A stretch of DNA of 47,145 bases from CAZXSK01 sp964642855 (GTDB lineage: Bacteria > Planctomycetota > Phycisphaerae > SM23-33): contig CAZXSK010000028.1 in assembly GCA_964642855.1 (NCBI GenBank), positions 1 to 47,145 on the forward strand, given 5' to 3'. Shown in pieces: positions 8,695 through 17,475 of this stretch. A program made the translations under genes and the position numbers. The first letter of the stretch is position 1. Each line of letters starts with the position of its first letter. The notes under the pieces were generated by a model. It had not been told where the DNA came from. It saw nothing but the letters and a program-made list of their open reading frames with translations, and did no database searches.

Positions 8695-11160
8695 TCAGTC
8701 TTTCCGCCAGGTCATGACACCGTCGGAGATCGTCGCATCGACGGACTTGCCGTTGACGACGAGCTTGCGGCTGGAGGGTACGCGAAGCTTCACGGCGGTG
8801 ATGTTGCCCTCTGCGCGGACGGCCTCCGGGCCGATCCGCACGAAACCGTGGCCGGTGAAAGTGAAGCTCTCGCCGCCTCCGGAGAGCGTGACGGGCTTAT
8901 CCGCGTCGGGGCCGGCGCGAACCATGAGCCTGTCATGGACGCCGGCTTCGTTGTCCTCGCTGCCGACGGCCACAAGGACGGCATCATCGGTGCGGGCGAT
9001 CTGCCGGAAGTCGTCAATCCGTGACTTGCCGCCTTCGATGGGCTCGTGCAGGGCGACGAACATGGTCTCGGGCGTGCTGCGGGCGACGGCTACGGACATG
9101 CCCCCGGTCTCGGGCCTGGGGCGAACCTTTCCGTCGCGCGGGCCTCGGGGCGTGCCCGGGCGGTAGCTGGTGGGCGTTTCAAATACGTACGCCTTGGAGC
9201 CTTCGGCTGGGGCCATCCGAAGCCGCACGCCCACGCCGCGGTCGTACCACGCCTTGGGCAGCCGGGCCTGGGAGACATCGTCCAGGGCGCACCGCTGGAT
9301 GATCGTCAGGTCGAGCCCGTTGTCGCTGACGTCTCTGCTGCGCTCGCGATCGATCTGAATCCAGGAGTCGTTGGGGTCGTCGCACCGCGGCCAGGTGCGC
9401 TTCTGCGTGACCACGGGCTTGACGTTCATCAGCGTCGCCTGCAAACGGTTGGACTCCTGCCAGCCGCCGGGTGCCTGCCAGACGCCGGGAGCATGCACGA
9501 GCCAGTGATACTGTCGCGATCGGTCGTCTCGGTCGGCCAGCCAGTAGACGTCGAACAGATACTCGTCGGTGAGCATCAGCGATCGCGAGAGATCCATGTT
9601 CGTGTAGACATCGCGGAAGGCCTGTCTGGGCTGGTCGGACGAACGGACCTCACCCCGGCCCTTGAGGCCTTCAGCCCCTTCGGCGAGCACCCCGCGCGCG
9701 GAGACGAATTTCACGAGCTGCGAGAAGTCCTTCCGCACCGGAACCCGCCCGATGGGCTGGGCCTGCTCCCCGTCGACCACCACGCCGCAGTGCCCGCGTA
9801 CGGAGAAGTCCCAAGGCCCGCCGTTGTAGCCTGCGGAGATGGCGCGGTTCAGGTAGATCGGCCGGTTGTTGGCGTGGTAACCCAGCAGGCTGAAGCAGTC
9901 GCTGGCATAGTGGACGTACAGCATCGCGAACTGCATCGCAACGGCCGGGGAGGAAGACTCCCAGTAGCCGCGATCCTGCCGGGCACGGATCATCGCAAAG
10001 CCTCGCTGCGGGAACACCCGCGCGGGCGCCGGGGGAGGAGTGACCTTCTCGGGATCGATCGGCTCCAGGCCCCACAGCAGCGAGGGGATGTATCGGTCCT
10101 GGCCGGGCTTTCGCATCTGGGCCAGGAAGTAGTCGAACCCGCCCTTGGGGTAGCGTGCGTGGAGCATCTCGAACCAGTGCGGCAGGCCCAGCTTGGTGAC
10201 CTTGCGGTTCCTGTGATCCCGGCCGTTCATGTTGCGGGCGAAGTACTCCTCCAGCCCGCCCGAGCCGTCGGGCAGGGAGCCCGAGACGATCGCGTGCTGG
10301 AAGACGCCCAGGGAAGGCACGTCGCCGCTGGAGCCTTTCGCATCGCCCATGGTCACACGCTCATAGCGCGGCAGCCCGCCGGGGATGGTGGTCCGCGGAT
10401 AGGTAATCCATCGCAGGCTTTCGACGTAGTTGCGCATGGAAGCCCCGCCCTTGCCCTTGTAGTCGTAGCCGATCTCCGAGAGGCCGAGATTGTCCATCGC
10501 CCGGCACCACAGCAGCATGGCTCCCACGCACGAGCTGATCTTACCGAACTCCTCGAAGTACAGCCCGCCGTCGGCGAGATACTCGTCGAAGTACCACTTC
10601 AAGCCGTTGGGACTGGTCCAGATCTCGCGGATGAGCTTCTCGTCGCCCAGGGCGGCAGCCATCAGGTGAGCGCTGAGCATGCGGGGGTACTGCATGTTCG
10701 GCAGCCAGCTGAGGCGGTTCTCCCGCTTCGGGTGATCCAGTTGGTACCGGATATGCCTGCGGAAGGTCTTCTCCAGATCCGTGCGCTGCTTGTCGGTCAG
10801 GTGCTCATGCAGCGCGTCGTATCGCAGGGCGTGCATGTACATCGTGTGTCGGCGGCTGTCGCCGATGCCCGCCCCGATGAAGCTCAGGAGATATTTCACC
10901 TCCGACTGGATCTTCTTCTCGCTGCCCATGACCTGGGCGTTGAACAGATCGACAAACGCCGTCCAGGGGCGAATGTCGTTCATACGCTTGTACTCGGCCT
11001 TGGCCCAGTTGCGGGTCTCGATGGTCTTGCGGATCGCGGCCGCCTGCTTCGGCGTCCAAAGAATGTACGGGTGCTCCGTCTGACGCTCCCCGCCACCTGC
11101 CGGGTCGACGGCAGCCAGAATCGTGAGCAATGCAAACGCGAAGACAACGAGCCGATTCAT
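8695..11160 (-). CDS. Heparinase II/III-like secreted protein
   Basis: 821 residues, with start at the ATG preceded by AGGAAGGA (five bases spacing) and followed by a signal peptide (MNRLVVFAFALLTILAAV). The N-terminal half is an all-alpha toroid (about 60-330, with many Trp and Tyr residues), the C-terminal half a beta-sandwich. A HCGVVVDGEQ segment (about residue 450) resembles the HNTVVVDG motif of heparinase II/III-like proteins, which cleave uronic-acid glycans by beta-elimination. I cannot assign the catalytic Tyr/His with certainty, so enzymatic activity is inferred from fold. It is the last gene of the (-) operon and lies 45 bases after the next lyase-like gene. Confidence 0.75.
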   Translation of the reverse strand: MNRLVVFAFALLTILAAVDPAGGGERQTEHPYILWTPKQAAAIRKTIETRNWAKAEYKRMNDIRPWTAFVDLFNAQVMGSEKKIQSEVKYLLSFIGAGIGDSRRHTMYMHALRYDALHEHLTDKQRTDLEKTFRRHIRYQLDHPKRENRLSWLPNMQYPRMLSAHLMAAALGDEKLIREIWTSPNGLKWYFDEYLADGGLYFEEFGKISSCVGAMLLWCRAMDNLGLSEIGYDYKGKGGASMRNYVESLRWITYPRTTIPGGLPRYERVTMGDAKGSSGDVPSLGVFQHAIVSGSLPDGSGGLEEYFARNMNGRDHRNRKVTKLGLPHWFEMLHARYPKGGFDYFLAQMRKPGQDRYIPSLLWGLEPIDPEKVTPPPAPARVFPQRGFAMIRARQDRGYWESSSPAVAMQFAMLYVHYASDCFSLLGYHANNRPIYLNRAISAGYNGGPWDFSVRGHCGVVVDGEQAQPIGRVPVRKDFSQLVKFVSARGVLAEGAEGLKGRGEVRSSDQPRQAFRDVYTNMDLSRSLMLTDEYLFDVYWLADRDDRSRQYHWLVHAPGVWQAPGGWQESNRLQATLMNVKPVVTQKRTWPRCDDPNDSWIQIDRERSRDVSDNGLDLTIIQRCALDDVSQARLPKAWYDRGVGVRLRMAPAEGSKAYVFETPTSYRPGTPRGPRDGKVRPRPETGGMSVAVARSTPETMFVALHEPIEGGKSRIDDFRQIARTDDAVLVAVGSEDNEAGVHDRLMVRAGPDADKPVTLSGGGESFTFTGHGFVRIGPEAVRAEGNITAVKLRVPSSRKLVVNGKSVDATISDGVMTWRKD

Positions 11161-11205
11161 GGTGATTCCTTCCTGCACCTGCTACGAACGCGCACACTTG
11201 GAGCG

Positions 11206-12972
11206 TTACTTGTCGGAGTCCTTCTCGCCGGCGGGCTTCCACGGACCGGCCGTCTTGCCGAACACGATGTTCCCGTCGCCCAGCTGGACGGTCTGCTCGC
11301 CGACAACAACCTTCTCGCCATCGGCCTTGGGGGTGGGCAACTTCTCGCCCAGGAACATGAAACTGAAGTCGTTCCCCCCTGCCGATACGGTCTTGCCCTT
11401 CCCGGCGCCCTTCCCGCACATCACGACCATGGCGTCGGTCCCGCAGGCACCGGAGAAGTCCACGCCCATGGCCGTTTCGCCGACCGTTACTGTGCCGGAC
11501 CCGTCCGCGTACCCCTCGAAATGTGTCACCTTCCCGCGACAGCGCCCGAACTTGCCCTTCCGGCCGTACGCCCACACCCACACGTCGCCGACTTCCTTGT
11601 TCGCCCGATGCCACCCCCGCGTTGCCTCAGGCTGACACGTGATGAGAATGTCGTTTTCGTCCTTCCAACCGTCGCGGAAGGCGAAGAACCCGAACCGCTT
11701 GTCGTGCAGGTACGGCCTGACCGAACGAATGGGATTGTCCTCCTGCATGTCCATCGGCCAATTGACGAAGGCTGCGATGCTTCGGTAGGGGTACTCGCAC
11801 GACGTTTCGAACGGCCCGCCGGCCTTGGCGTCCAGTTCCTTCGACACGCGGTTGTACAGCCAGAGCAGCGCGGGCTTCTCGTCTTCGTTGACTACGCCGA
11901 AGCCCCCGCAGAACGTGCCCGGCCCGCTGACGCCGGTGCGGCACCAGACGTTGTGCGGATACGCCCCCCGGCTGGGGAAATCGGGCTTGCCGTCACGGGG
12001 AATCGTCAGCACCACGAACTTCAGCACCGGGTAGCGGCAGTTGGGTCGAGGAGAGGTGAAGTCCTTGCCCGCCGTCACGCGCCACGCCTGCAGCGCGTAG
12101 AGAAACGCGATGTGAGAACTCATTACGCCCGTGCCGTCGCCCTCGGCAAACCAGCCGTGATCGCCGAAGCCCTTGGTGAAGTTGGCGATGGTGTTCTTCT
12201 CGATGGCGTCAAGGTACTCCTTCACGAGCTTGTCGTCGGTTCCGTCGTCGCCGGCGATGGCAAGCATCGCCAGCGCAGCGCCGGCAACCTGCATGCCGTA
12301 GTGGTTGGACCCGGGCATGAACTTCGGCTTGGTCGCCAGACGCTTCATCGTCTGCTGCCCGCCGCCGTCCCGTCGGGTGTGTCCGCCGTCGTAGTTCTGG
12401 ATCGCCTTGGCGACCTTCACGCGGAAGTCCTCGTCCCACCCGTCGTAGCAGAGGTCGTAGGCCATCGCGATGGCGCCGACCGATGGCCCCGCCCGAAGAA
12501 AGCCCCCCGGATTGACAAACGCGTAGCGGTCGTCGCGGTCGCGCTGGCCTTGCATGGCCTTCTCAACGCACTTGCGGCCGAGGTCGGCGTACTTCGGCTC
12601 GCCGGTGATCCGGTAGAGAAAACCGAACCCCGCCCCGTGCCACAGCGTGTACGCTCCGACGGGCAGGTCCTTGCGCGCGTTCTGGTACGCCTTGGTAGAC
12701 GTCTGGTACTCCGTCGGCATCGACTCGCCGTCCGAGCCGTTGAGCTGCTCGCGCAGGCGCTTGAGAATCGCCTGGCCCTCGTCGGTCTTCGCGCGCCGTC
12801 GGAGGGCCTCCAGATCACCCTGGCGGAACAGAAGCCGCGGGTGCTCGTTCCGCTTGACCTTCTTGTGGCCCTTGACATCCGCCGGCCAGTCGCTGTCCTC
12901 TGCAGACACCGATCCGACGCCCATGGCCAGCACGACCGCGGCCATCACGAAAATCACCAGGTTGTCCAACAC
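11206..12972 (-). CDS. Alginate-lyase/heparinase-fold secreted protein
   Basis: 588 residues from a GTG start (base 12972) with GGGAG about seven bases upstream. That start places a signal peptide (LDNLVIFVMAAVVLAMGV, then SVSAED) at the N-terminus; the longer frame upstream has no good RBS. The mature region starts with EHPRLLFRQGDLEALRRR, the usual opening of the alginate lyase/heparinase toroid proteins, and has an alpha-toroid (to about 330) then a beta-rich C-terminus ending in a Lys/Asp tail. It shares the fold class with the following gene but not obvious sequence, so these are two different family members and not a recent duplication. Function in acidic polysaccharide breakdown is inferred. 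Confidence 0.72.
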   Translation of the reverse strand: MLDNLVIFVMAAVVLAMGVGSVSAEDSDWPADVKGHKKVKRNEHPRLLFRQGDLEALRRRAKTDEGQAILKRLREQLNGSDGESMPTEYQTSTKAYQNARKDLPVGAYTLWHGAGFGFLYRITGEPKYADLGRKCVEKAMQGQRDRDDRYAFVNPGGFLRAGPSVGAIAMAYDLCYDGWDEDFRVKVAKAIQNYDGGHTRRDGGGQQTMKRLATKPKFMPGSNHYGMQVAGAALAMLAIAGDDGTDDKLVKEYLDAIEKNTIANFTKGFGDHGWFAEGDGTGVMSSHIAFLYALQAWRVTAGKDFTSPRPNCRYPVLKFVVLTIPRDGKPDFPSRGAYPHNVWCRTGVSGPGTFCGGFGVVNEDEKPALLWLYNRVSKELDAKAGGPFETSCEYPYRSIAAFVNWPMDMQEDNPIRSVRPYLHDKRFGFFAFRDGWKDENDILITCQPEATRGWHRANKEVGDVWVWAYGRKGKFGRCRGKVTHFEGYADGSGTVTVGETAMGVDFSGACGTDAMVVMCGKGAGKGKTVSAGGNDFSFMFLGEKLPTPKADGEKVVVGEQTVQLGDGNIVFGKTAGPWKPAGEKDSDK

Positions 12973-13084
12973 GTTGTGCTCCCGTCTGTAAGAAGCGGCT
13001 GTATCATCCTTGGATCGATTGTAACGGAAACACCACTCGCACAAAAATCCGCACCGGCTGAACCCGTTCGGCTGCGAGCAGGAT

Positions 13085-14929
13085 CTACTGCTTCTCCTCC
13101 GTCAGATGCTCGATCGTCACCGGCCGAGTGACCACGACCTCTCGTGATCGCTTCTTCGCATCGGCAGACTTCCACGAAAGTGTCAACTTGCCCGCTCGCG
13201 GCAGGACGATCGTCTGAGGACATCCAGGCCGGACCACGTACATGCCTAACCCGCGGGACCCCATCGCCGCGCGCAATGTTACGGGCTCGGACTCCGCACG
13301 CACTCCGACGGTGACCGCGAAGCGTCGCAGCCGATCGGGCTCCGTGAGCACCGCCCAGACGTTCCGATCGAGATCAACGCCGAGAAGGTCCGGCGCCCGA
13401 TCACCGTTGAGGTCGACCACGAGTCCCGCTTGCTGACCACGGGACAGCGCATCGTAGCCGTCGTTGTCCTCCTGCGACCGGGTCAGCGAGATCGCGATCG
13501 CGAAGCAGCCGAACCCCCGGGCGTAGAACAACCCCGGCGCCGCATCGCGGGAGAAGACGGCCACCGACTGCCTGCCATCACCGCGCAGATCGGCCGGGCA
13601 CGCGCCGACAGCGCTGGTCTGTGTACGATCCACGCCCACCGCCGCATCGAGTTCGCCCGTCTGGTAGGTCACGTTCTTCCACTGGCCCTTGCCGTCGCGG
13701 CTCAGCATGATCGCCCCGCCCTGCCCCGCGACGAACACATCCAGCCGGCCGTCGCCGTCGTAGTCGCCGCAGATCGCCGCTGCCGGGGCCTTCACGACCG
13801 ATACCTTCTGCACGACCGGCTCGGCAAAACGCTGCTCTCCCTCCCCGCCGGCATAGAACACCAGTCCGGCTGGGTACACGTGCAGAATGTCAGCTCGCCC
13901 GTCGTCGTTGAAGTCGGCGACCACGGCCGCTCCACCATCACCAAGCCGGGCCTCCTTCGGCGGGCCGGGCAGGCGGCGGATCGTCAATCCGTCGTCGCCA
14001 TCCGGAGCCGCAATCGCAACGCCGTCGCTGCCAGCTGCAACGAGCGACCCACCCAGGGACGCCAGCGAATGGCACTGTTTCAGTTCGCTGCCAGCCGTGG
14101 GATCGCTGAACGTGCCGTCCTTCGCGCGCAGCACCAGCCGAAGTCTGCCGCCGTCCCAACTGGCCAGATCGGCCAGGCCGTCACCGTTGAAGTCGCCCCC
14201 TGTCATCGCGCGGGATTTGCTGGTCAGGCCCAGCCTGTCGGTAACGTCCTTCGGGCCCTGGTTGCCGCTACCCGTTCGGTAGATCCGGTCGCCGCCCTCG
14301 CTGAGAACGATCACGCCGTCTTCCGTCGCCAGCATGCCGTGGGCGTCGCCCTTGAGCTCGCCAAGGTCCTCGCTGTCGATCCACGTCAGGCCGGACTCTA
14401 CAGGAAACTCGGCGCTGCGGTCGCTGAGCACATACTCCACAGCCCGAAGCAACTGGCTGGCGGAGCCCGCCCAGACGGTCTCGAGATCGTCCGGATCGGC
14501 GACGAGATCCCACCGGTCCTCCCCGGTGCGGATCAGGCCGAACCACTTCGTGCCGACCTGCAGCGAGGCTACCACGTCACCGTCCTCGTTGGGCTCCTTG
14601 CGGACAAACAGCATCGCCAGGTGCGAACCCGACGCGCGTATCGCGTTCTGGATGTCCTTGGCCGTTGCTTCCGAACCGCTGGGTTTGAGAATGATCTTGC
14701 GCTGCTTGTCGGCGTCGGCCTGCTTGCCCGCAAGGGTCTTGCTGACTGCAACGGTGATCTGCGAGTCGGTCACGGAATCGACGCGCCCGACGAGGATTTC
14801 CGAACTGGCCGACTTGAGATCGACAACCGTGAAGTTCGGGTTCACCAGCGCCAGCCCGCTGGCTGCTGCCAGCGCGATTGCCGCCGCTGCAAGAAGACCT
14901 CGCACGGTTCGTTTGGTAATCCTGCTCAT
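13085..14929 (-). CDS. FG-GAP/VCBS beta-propeller secreted protein
   Basis: 614 residues with signal peptide (GLLAAAAIALAAASGLAL). It has repeated calcium-loop motifs of FG-GAP propellers: DFNGDGLADL, DFNDDGRADIL, DYDGDGRLDVF and DLNGDRAPDLL, spaced about 50-100 residues apart. The first 200 residues form a separate unknown domain. Such proteins usually bind surfaces or partners outside the cytoplasm. The ATG overlaps the stop of the upstream GH123-like gene (ATGA), so the two are translationally coupled and made in matched amounts. No enzymatic motif is seen. Confidence 0.85.
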   Translation of the reverse strand: MSRITKRTVRGLLAAAAIALAAASGLALVNPNFTVVDLKSASSEILVGRVDSVTDSQITVAVSKTLAGKQADADKQRKIILKPSGSEATAKDIQNAIRASGSHLAMLFVRKEPNEDGDVVASLQVGTKWFGLIRTGEDRWDLVADPDDLETVWAGSASQLLRAVEYVLSDRSAEFPVESGLTWIDSEDLGELKGDAHGMLATEDGVIVLSEGGDRIYRTGSGNQGPKDVTDRLGLTSKSRAMTGGDFNGDGLADLASWDGGRLRLVLRAKDGTFSDPTAGSELKQCHSLASLGGSLVAAGSDGVAIAAPDGDDGLTIRRLPGPPKEARLGDGGAAVVADFNDDGRADILHVYPAGLVFYAGGEGEQRFAEPVVQKVSVVKAPAAAICGDYDGDGRLDVFVAGQGGAIMLSRDGKGQWKNVTYQTGELDAAVGVDRTQTSAVGACPADLRGDGRQSVAVFSRDAAPGLFYARGFGCFAIAISLTRSQEDNDGYDALSRGQQAGLVVDLNGDRAPDLLGVDLDRNVWAVLTEPDRLRRFAVTVGVRAESEPVTLRAAMGSRGLGMYVVRPGCPQTIVLPRAGKLTLSWKSADAKKRSREVVVTRPVTIEHLTEEKQ

Positions 14930-17475
14930 TCCTTCGCCCCCCCTGCCGCGGGCGGCTCGTTCCAGAGGTTCTCGGCATCCTTGACGCCCGCGATCTTCGC
15001 GGCGAGGGCGTATTCCCGGGCGGCCAGGGCGCTCCAGTCGAGGCTGATGGTCGCCTGCGACAGACACGCGCCGACGTGCCAGGAATCCCGGCGCTTCGCC
15101 TGGCAGTCTTCAATGCGGCTCTTGACGTCGTCCGAGGCATCGACCGCGTCGCGGACCAGTTGCACGGCCAGTTCGGTCTCCTGCACGCCTTCCAGGAACA
15201 TCTGCCCGCGGGTGGTGATGACCGCTCCGTCGGGCCCGGGCGAGGTCAGTGAAGGACAGTGCCCCCGCCACAGCCAGCCCTCCTTCTGCGGTGCCCGATA
15301 GCGACTCCGCAGGCGACCGCGGTCGTCGGTGATGTTCGGCCAGAAGTCCATGCCGATCCGTGCAATCGTGCCCCCGCCGTCGCGATCGCCGTACATCACG
15401 GCCCGGTACGAAAGCGGGCTGGACTCGTAATGGATGGTCGTGCGTTCCGCCTGGGCGATGAGGTACTCTCGCTTGGGTCTCTCCGGCCAGTTGCGGCTGA
15501 GTTCGGGCAGCCCGCCCCCGTTGGGTCCGATCTTGAAGCCGATCTCCACGCCGCTGTGAGCGATGAACTTCCCGTTGACCGGCTTGGGCTCGCGAACCCA
15601 GTGGGCGTAGCCCTGCCAGCGCATCTTCGGCTGGATCTTCTTGAAGAACTTGACGTGCTGCTCCAGCGGCCGGGAGTCGAATACCTCGCCAAGAAGCAGG
15701 AAGCGATCGTCGATCTTCCGCTTCTTGACGATCTCGCGAACGCCCTCGATCATGGTCGTCCAGAACTTCTCGCTATCGGGTTCTCCAAAGTGCGGCGCCT
15801 TCATCGGCTGGGTCTTGCCGGTCTTGGGATCCAGGAGTGTCACCATGCAGGGCTTGATCTCCTTGCTGTTCATTCCGCGGAACCACGTTCGGCAGCCGAA
15901 GTCGTGTTTCCACACCAGCAGGGTCACGACCTTGGGCTTGCCGAAGACCTCGGTATGCAGATCCAGGTACCGCTCGAACAGTGAGAAGTCCGGCTGGTAC
16001 CCGTCGCCCTTCTTGACCCAGCGGATCATCCCCTTCTCGTGATGCAGGTAATCGTCCAGGATCACGGGCACAAGCACCACGTCGTTGCCGCACTTGGCCA
16101 TGGCCCGGAAGGACTTCTCGATGAGCTTGAAGTTCTCGTCGGAGTAGAGTTCCACGTCGTACGTGTCAGCCAGCGTCTCCGGCGACTGGTACATGCTGAC
16201 CAACGTGGCGTTGTCTTTCGGGTCGGGGACGGTCCAGGGCGAGACCAGCACCTGCACCGGGACCTCCCACGTTCGCCGGGCATGCTTGACCGTCAGCGTG
16301 CCGACATACCAGCCGGGCTTCTGGTCGCGCGGAATATCCGCCAGCACCCACACAGGCTGAACGGGCGCGCCGTCGGCGGGTTTGGGGCTCAGGCCGTTGC
16401 AGAACTCCTCGTAGTCCGCCTGGTGGGCGAACCGCACCGACAGACCCTTGGCCGGCAGGACAGCCCCGCCGTCGACGTGTCGCATGGCCGAGAGACTGGC
16501 CTGCAGCCCGCGGAAACCCTCGGGCCCGCTGACCACCACCTGCGCCGAGCACGTTCCCCCTCGCGGAGCGACCGCGCGCATCGGGCGGATCGTCTCGAAC
16601 GGGTTGCCCCGCGTAATCCCGGACGGGGTGATGGTCATGTTCCACCACAGAAAGCCTTCGCGGAATTTGCCCGGCTTGACCGCAATTGTGTCCAGCGGTG
16701 TGGCATTGTTGACGGTCACCTGCTTCAGCGCGTCGGCGTAGGCAATCGCCCCGCGGCCGGATTCACTGGTGACTGTCGCGCTGCACAGGCCGGCCGTGGC
16801 CCAGGCATCGCGGCTGTTGGTGCGCATGCCCTTCAGCGGTGCCCAGTGGATCTGCAGCGCCAGTGTGTTGCCGCCCTTGCGCAGCGAGTCAGCCGGAATC
16901 CTCACCTTCAGCGAGCGGATGCGCTTCTCGTAGCGATCGCGGAAGTCCTCTGCCGGCCTGGAAGTCCGCCGAAGACGGTTACCGTCCGGGTCGACGAACG
17001 CCTCCTTCGGGTACGCATCGGCTTGGCTTTCGTGGCTGAGCTCGCCCGAGGGCAGGTGCCTGCGCGCGATCTCCTTGCCGTTGACGTACACCACGACCCC
17101 GCCGCGGTATTCCATCGTCAAGGTCAGGTCGGTGAGCTTCGAAGGGTCCTCCACGCCGAACAGCGTCCGCATACAGATCAGCGCCCGCTCGGGAGGCTGC
17201 TGGGAACCGTACTCGCCCATCGCCTCGGAGATGTCCGAGCTGTACCGACCCCAGCCGGTGTCATCGAAGTCCCGGTCTGCCCAGCCTTTCGGCGGGGCCT
17301 GCGTGTAGCTTTCCGCCGTGTGGCTGTGCTTCTTGAGCCTCGCAGCTGTCAGGAACACGCGCCACGGCGCGCCCTCCGGAAGCAGCACGGTCTGACCCTG
17401 CGCCGGCCTGGCCGCCGGCGCCCACAGGACGCATGTCACCCAACTTGCCAACAGGACCATCCATCGAGTCTTCAC
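14926..17475 (-). CDS. GH123/DUF4091-like secreted glycosidase
   Basis: 849 residues from a GTG that overlaps the previous stop (GTGA). A signal peptide follows (MVLLASWVTCVLWAPAARP). Residues about 30-220 form a jelly-roll sugar-binding domain (DFDDTGWGRY, VYVNGKEIARR). After that come the beta-sandwich and TIM-barrel regions seen in DUF4091 and GH123-type proteins (PVQVLVSPWTVPDP, then DVVLVPVILDD and RFLLLGEVFDSRP). GH123 enzymes remove N-acetylgalactosamine from sulfated or glycolipid glycans; I assign only the family resemblance, not the substrate. Downstream gene overlaps by four bases. Confidence 0.65.
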   Translation of the reverse strand: MKTRWMVLLASWVTCVLWAPAARPAQGQTVLLPEGAPWRVFLTAARLKKHSHTAESYTQAPPKGWADRDFDDTGWGRYSSDISEAMGEYGSQQPPERALICMRTLFGVEDPSKLTDLTLTMEYRGGVVVYVNGKEIARRHLPSGELSHESQADAYPKEAFVDPDGNRLRRTSRPAEDFRDRYEKRIRSLKVRIPADSLRKGGNTLALQIHWAPLKGMRTNSRDAWATAGLCSATVTSESGRGAIAYADALKQVTVNNATPLDTIAVKPGKFREGFLWWNMTITPSGITRGNPFETIRPMRAVAPRGGTCSAQVVVSGPEGFRGLQASLSAMRHVDGGAVLPAKGLSVRFAHQADYEEFCNGLSPKPADGAPVQPVWVLADIPRDQKPGWYVGTLTVKHARRTWEVPVQVLVSPWTVPDPKDNATLVSMYQSPETLADTYDVELYSDENFKLIEKSFRAMAKCGNDVVLVPVILDDYLHHEKGMIRWVKKGDGYQPDFSLFERYLDLHTEVFGKPKVVTLLVWKHDFGCRTWFRGMNSKEIKPCMVTLLDPKTGKTQPMKAPHFGEPDSEKFWTTMIEGVREIVKKRKIDDRFLLLGEVFDSRPLEQHVKFFKKIQPKMRWQGYAHWVREPKPVNGKFIAHSGVEIGFKIGPNGGGLPELSRNWPERPKREYLIAQAERTTIHYESSPLSYRAVMYGDRDGGGTIARIGMDFWPNITDDRGRLRSRYRAPQKEGWLWRGHCPSLTSPGPDGAVITTRGQMFLEGVQETELAVQLVRDAVDASDDVKSRIEDCQAKRRDSWHVGACLSQATISLDWSALAAREYALAAKIAGVKDAENLWNEPPAAGGAKE

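Noticed and set aside
9046..13131. 1361-residue open frame on + across the lyase-fold genes
   Set aside because: Lies opposite two genes with signal peptides and RBS; composition typical of a reverse-complement shadow.
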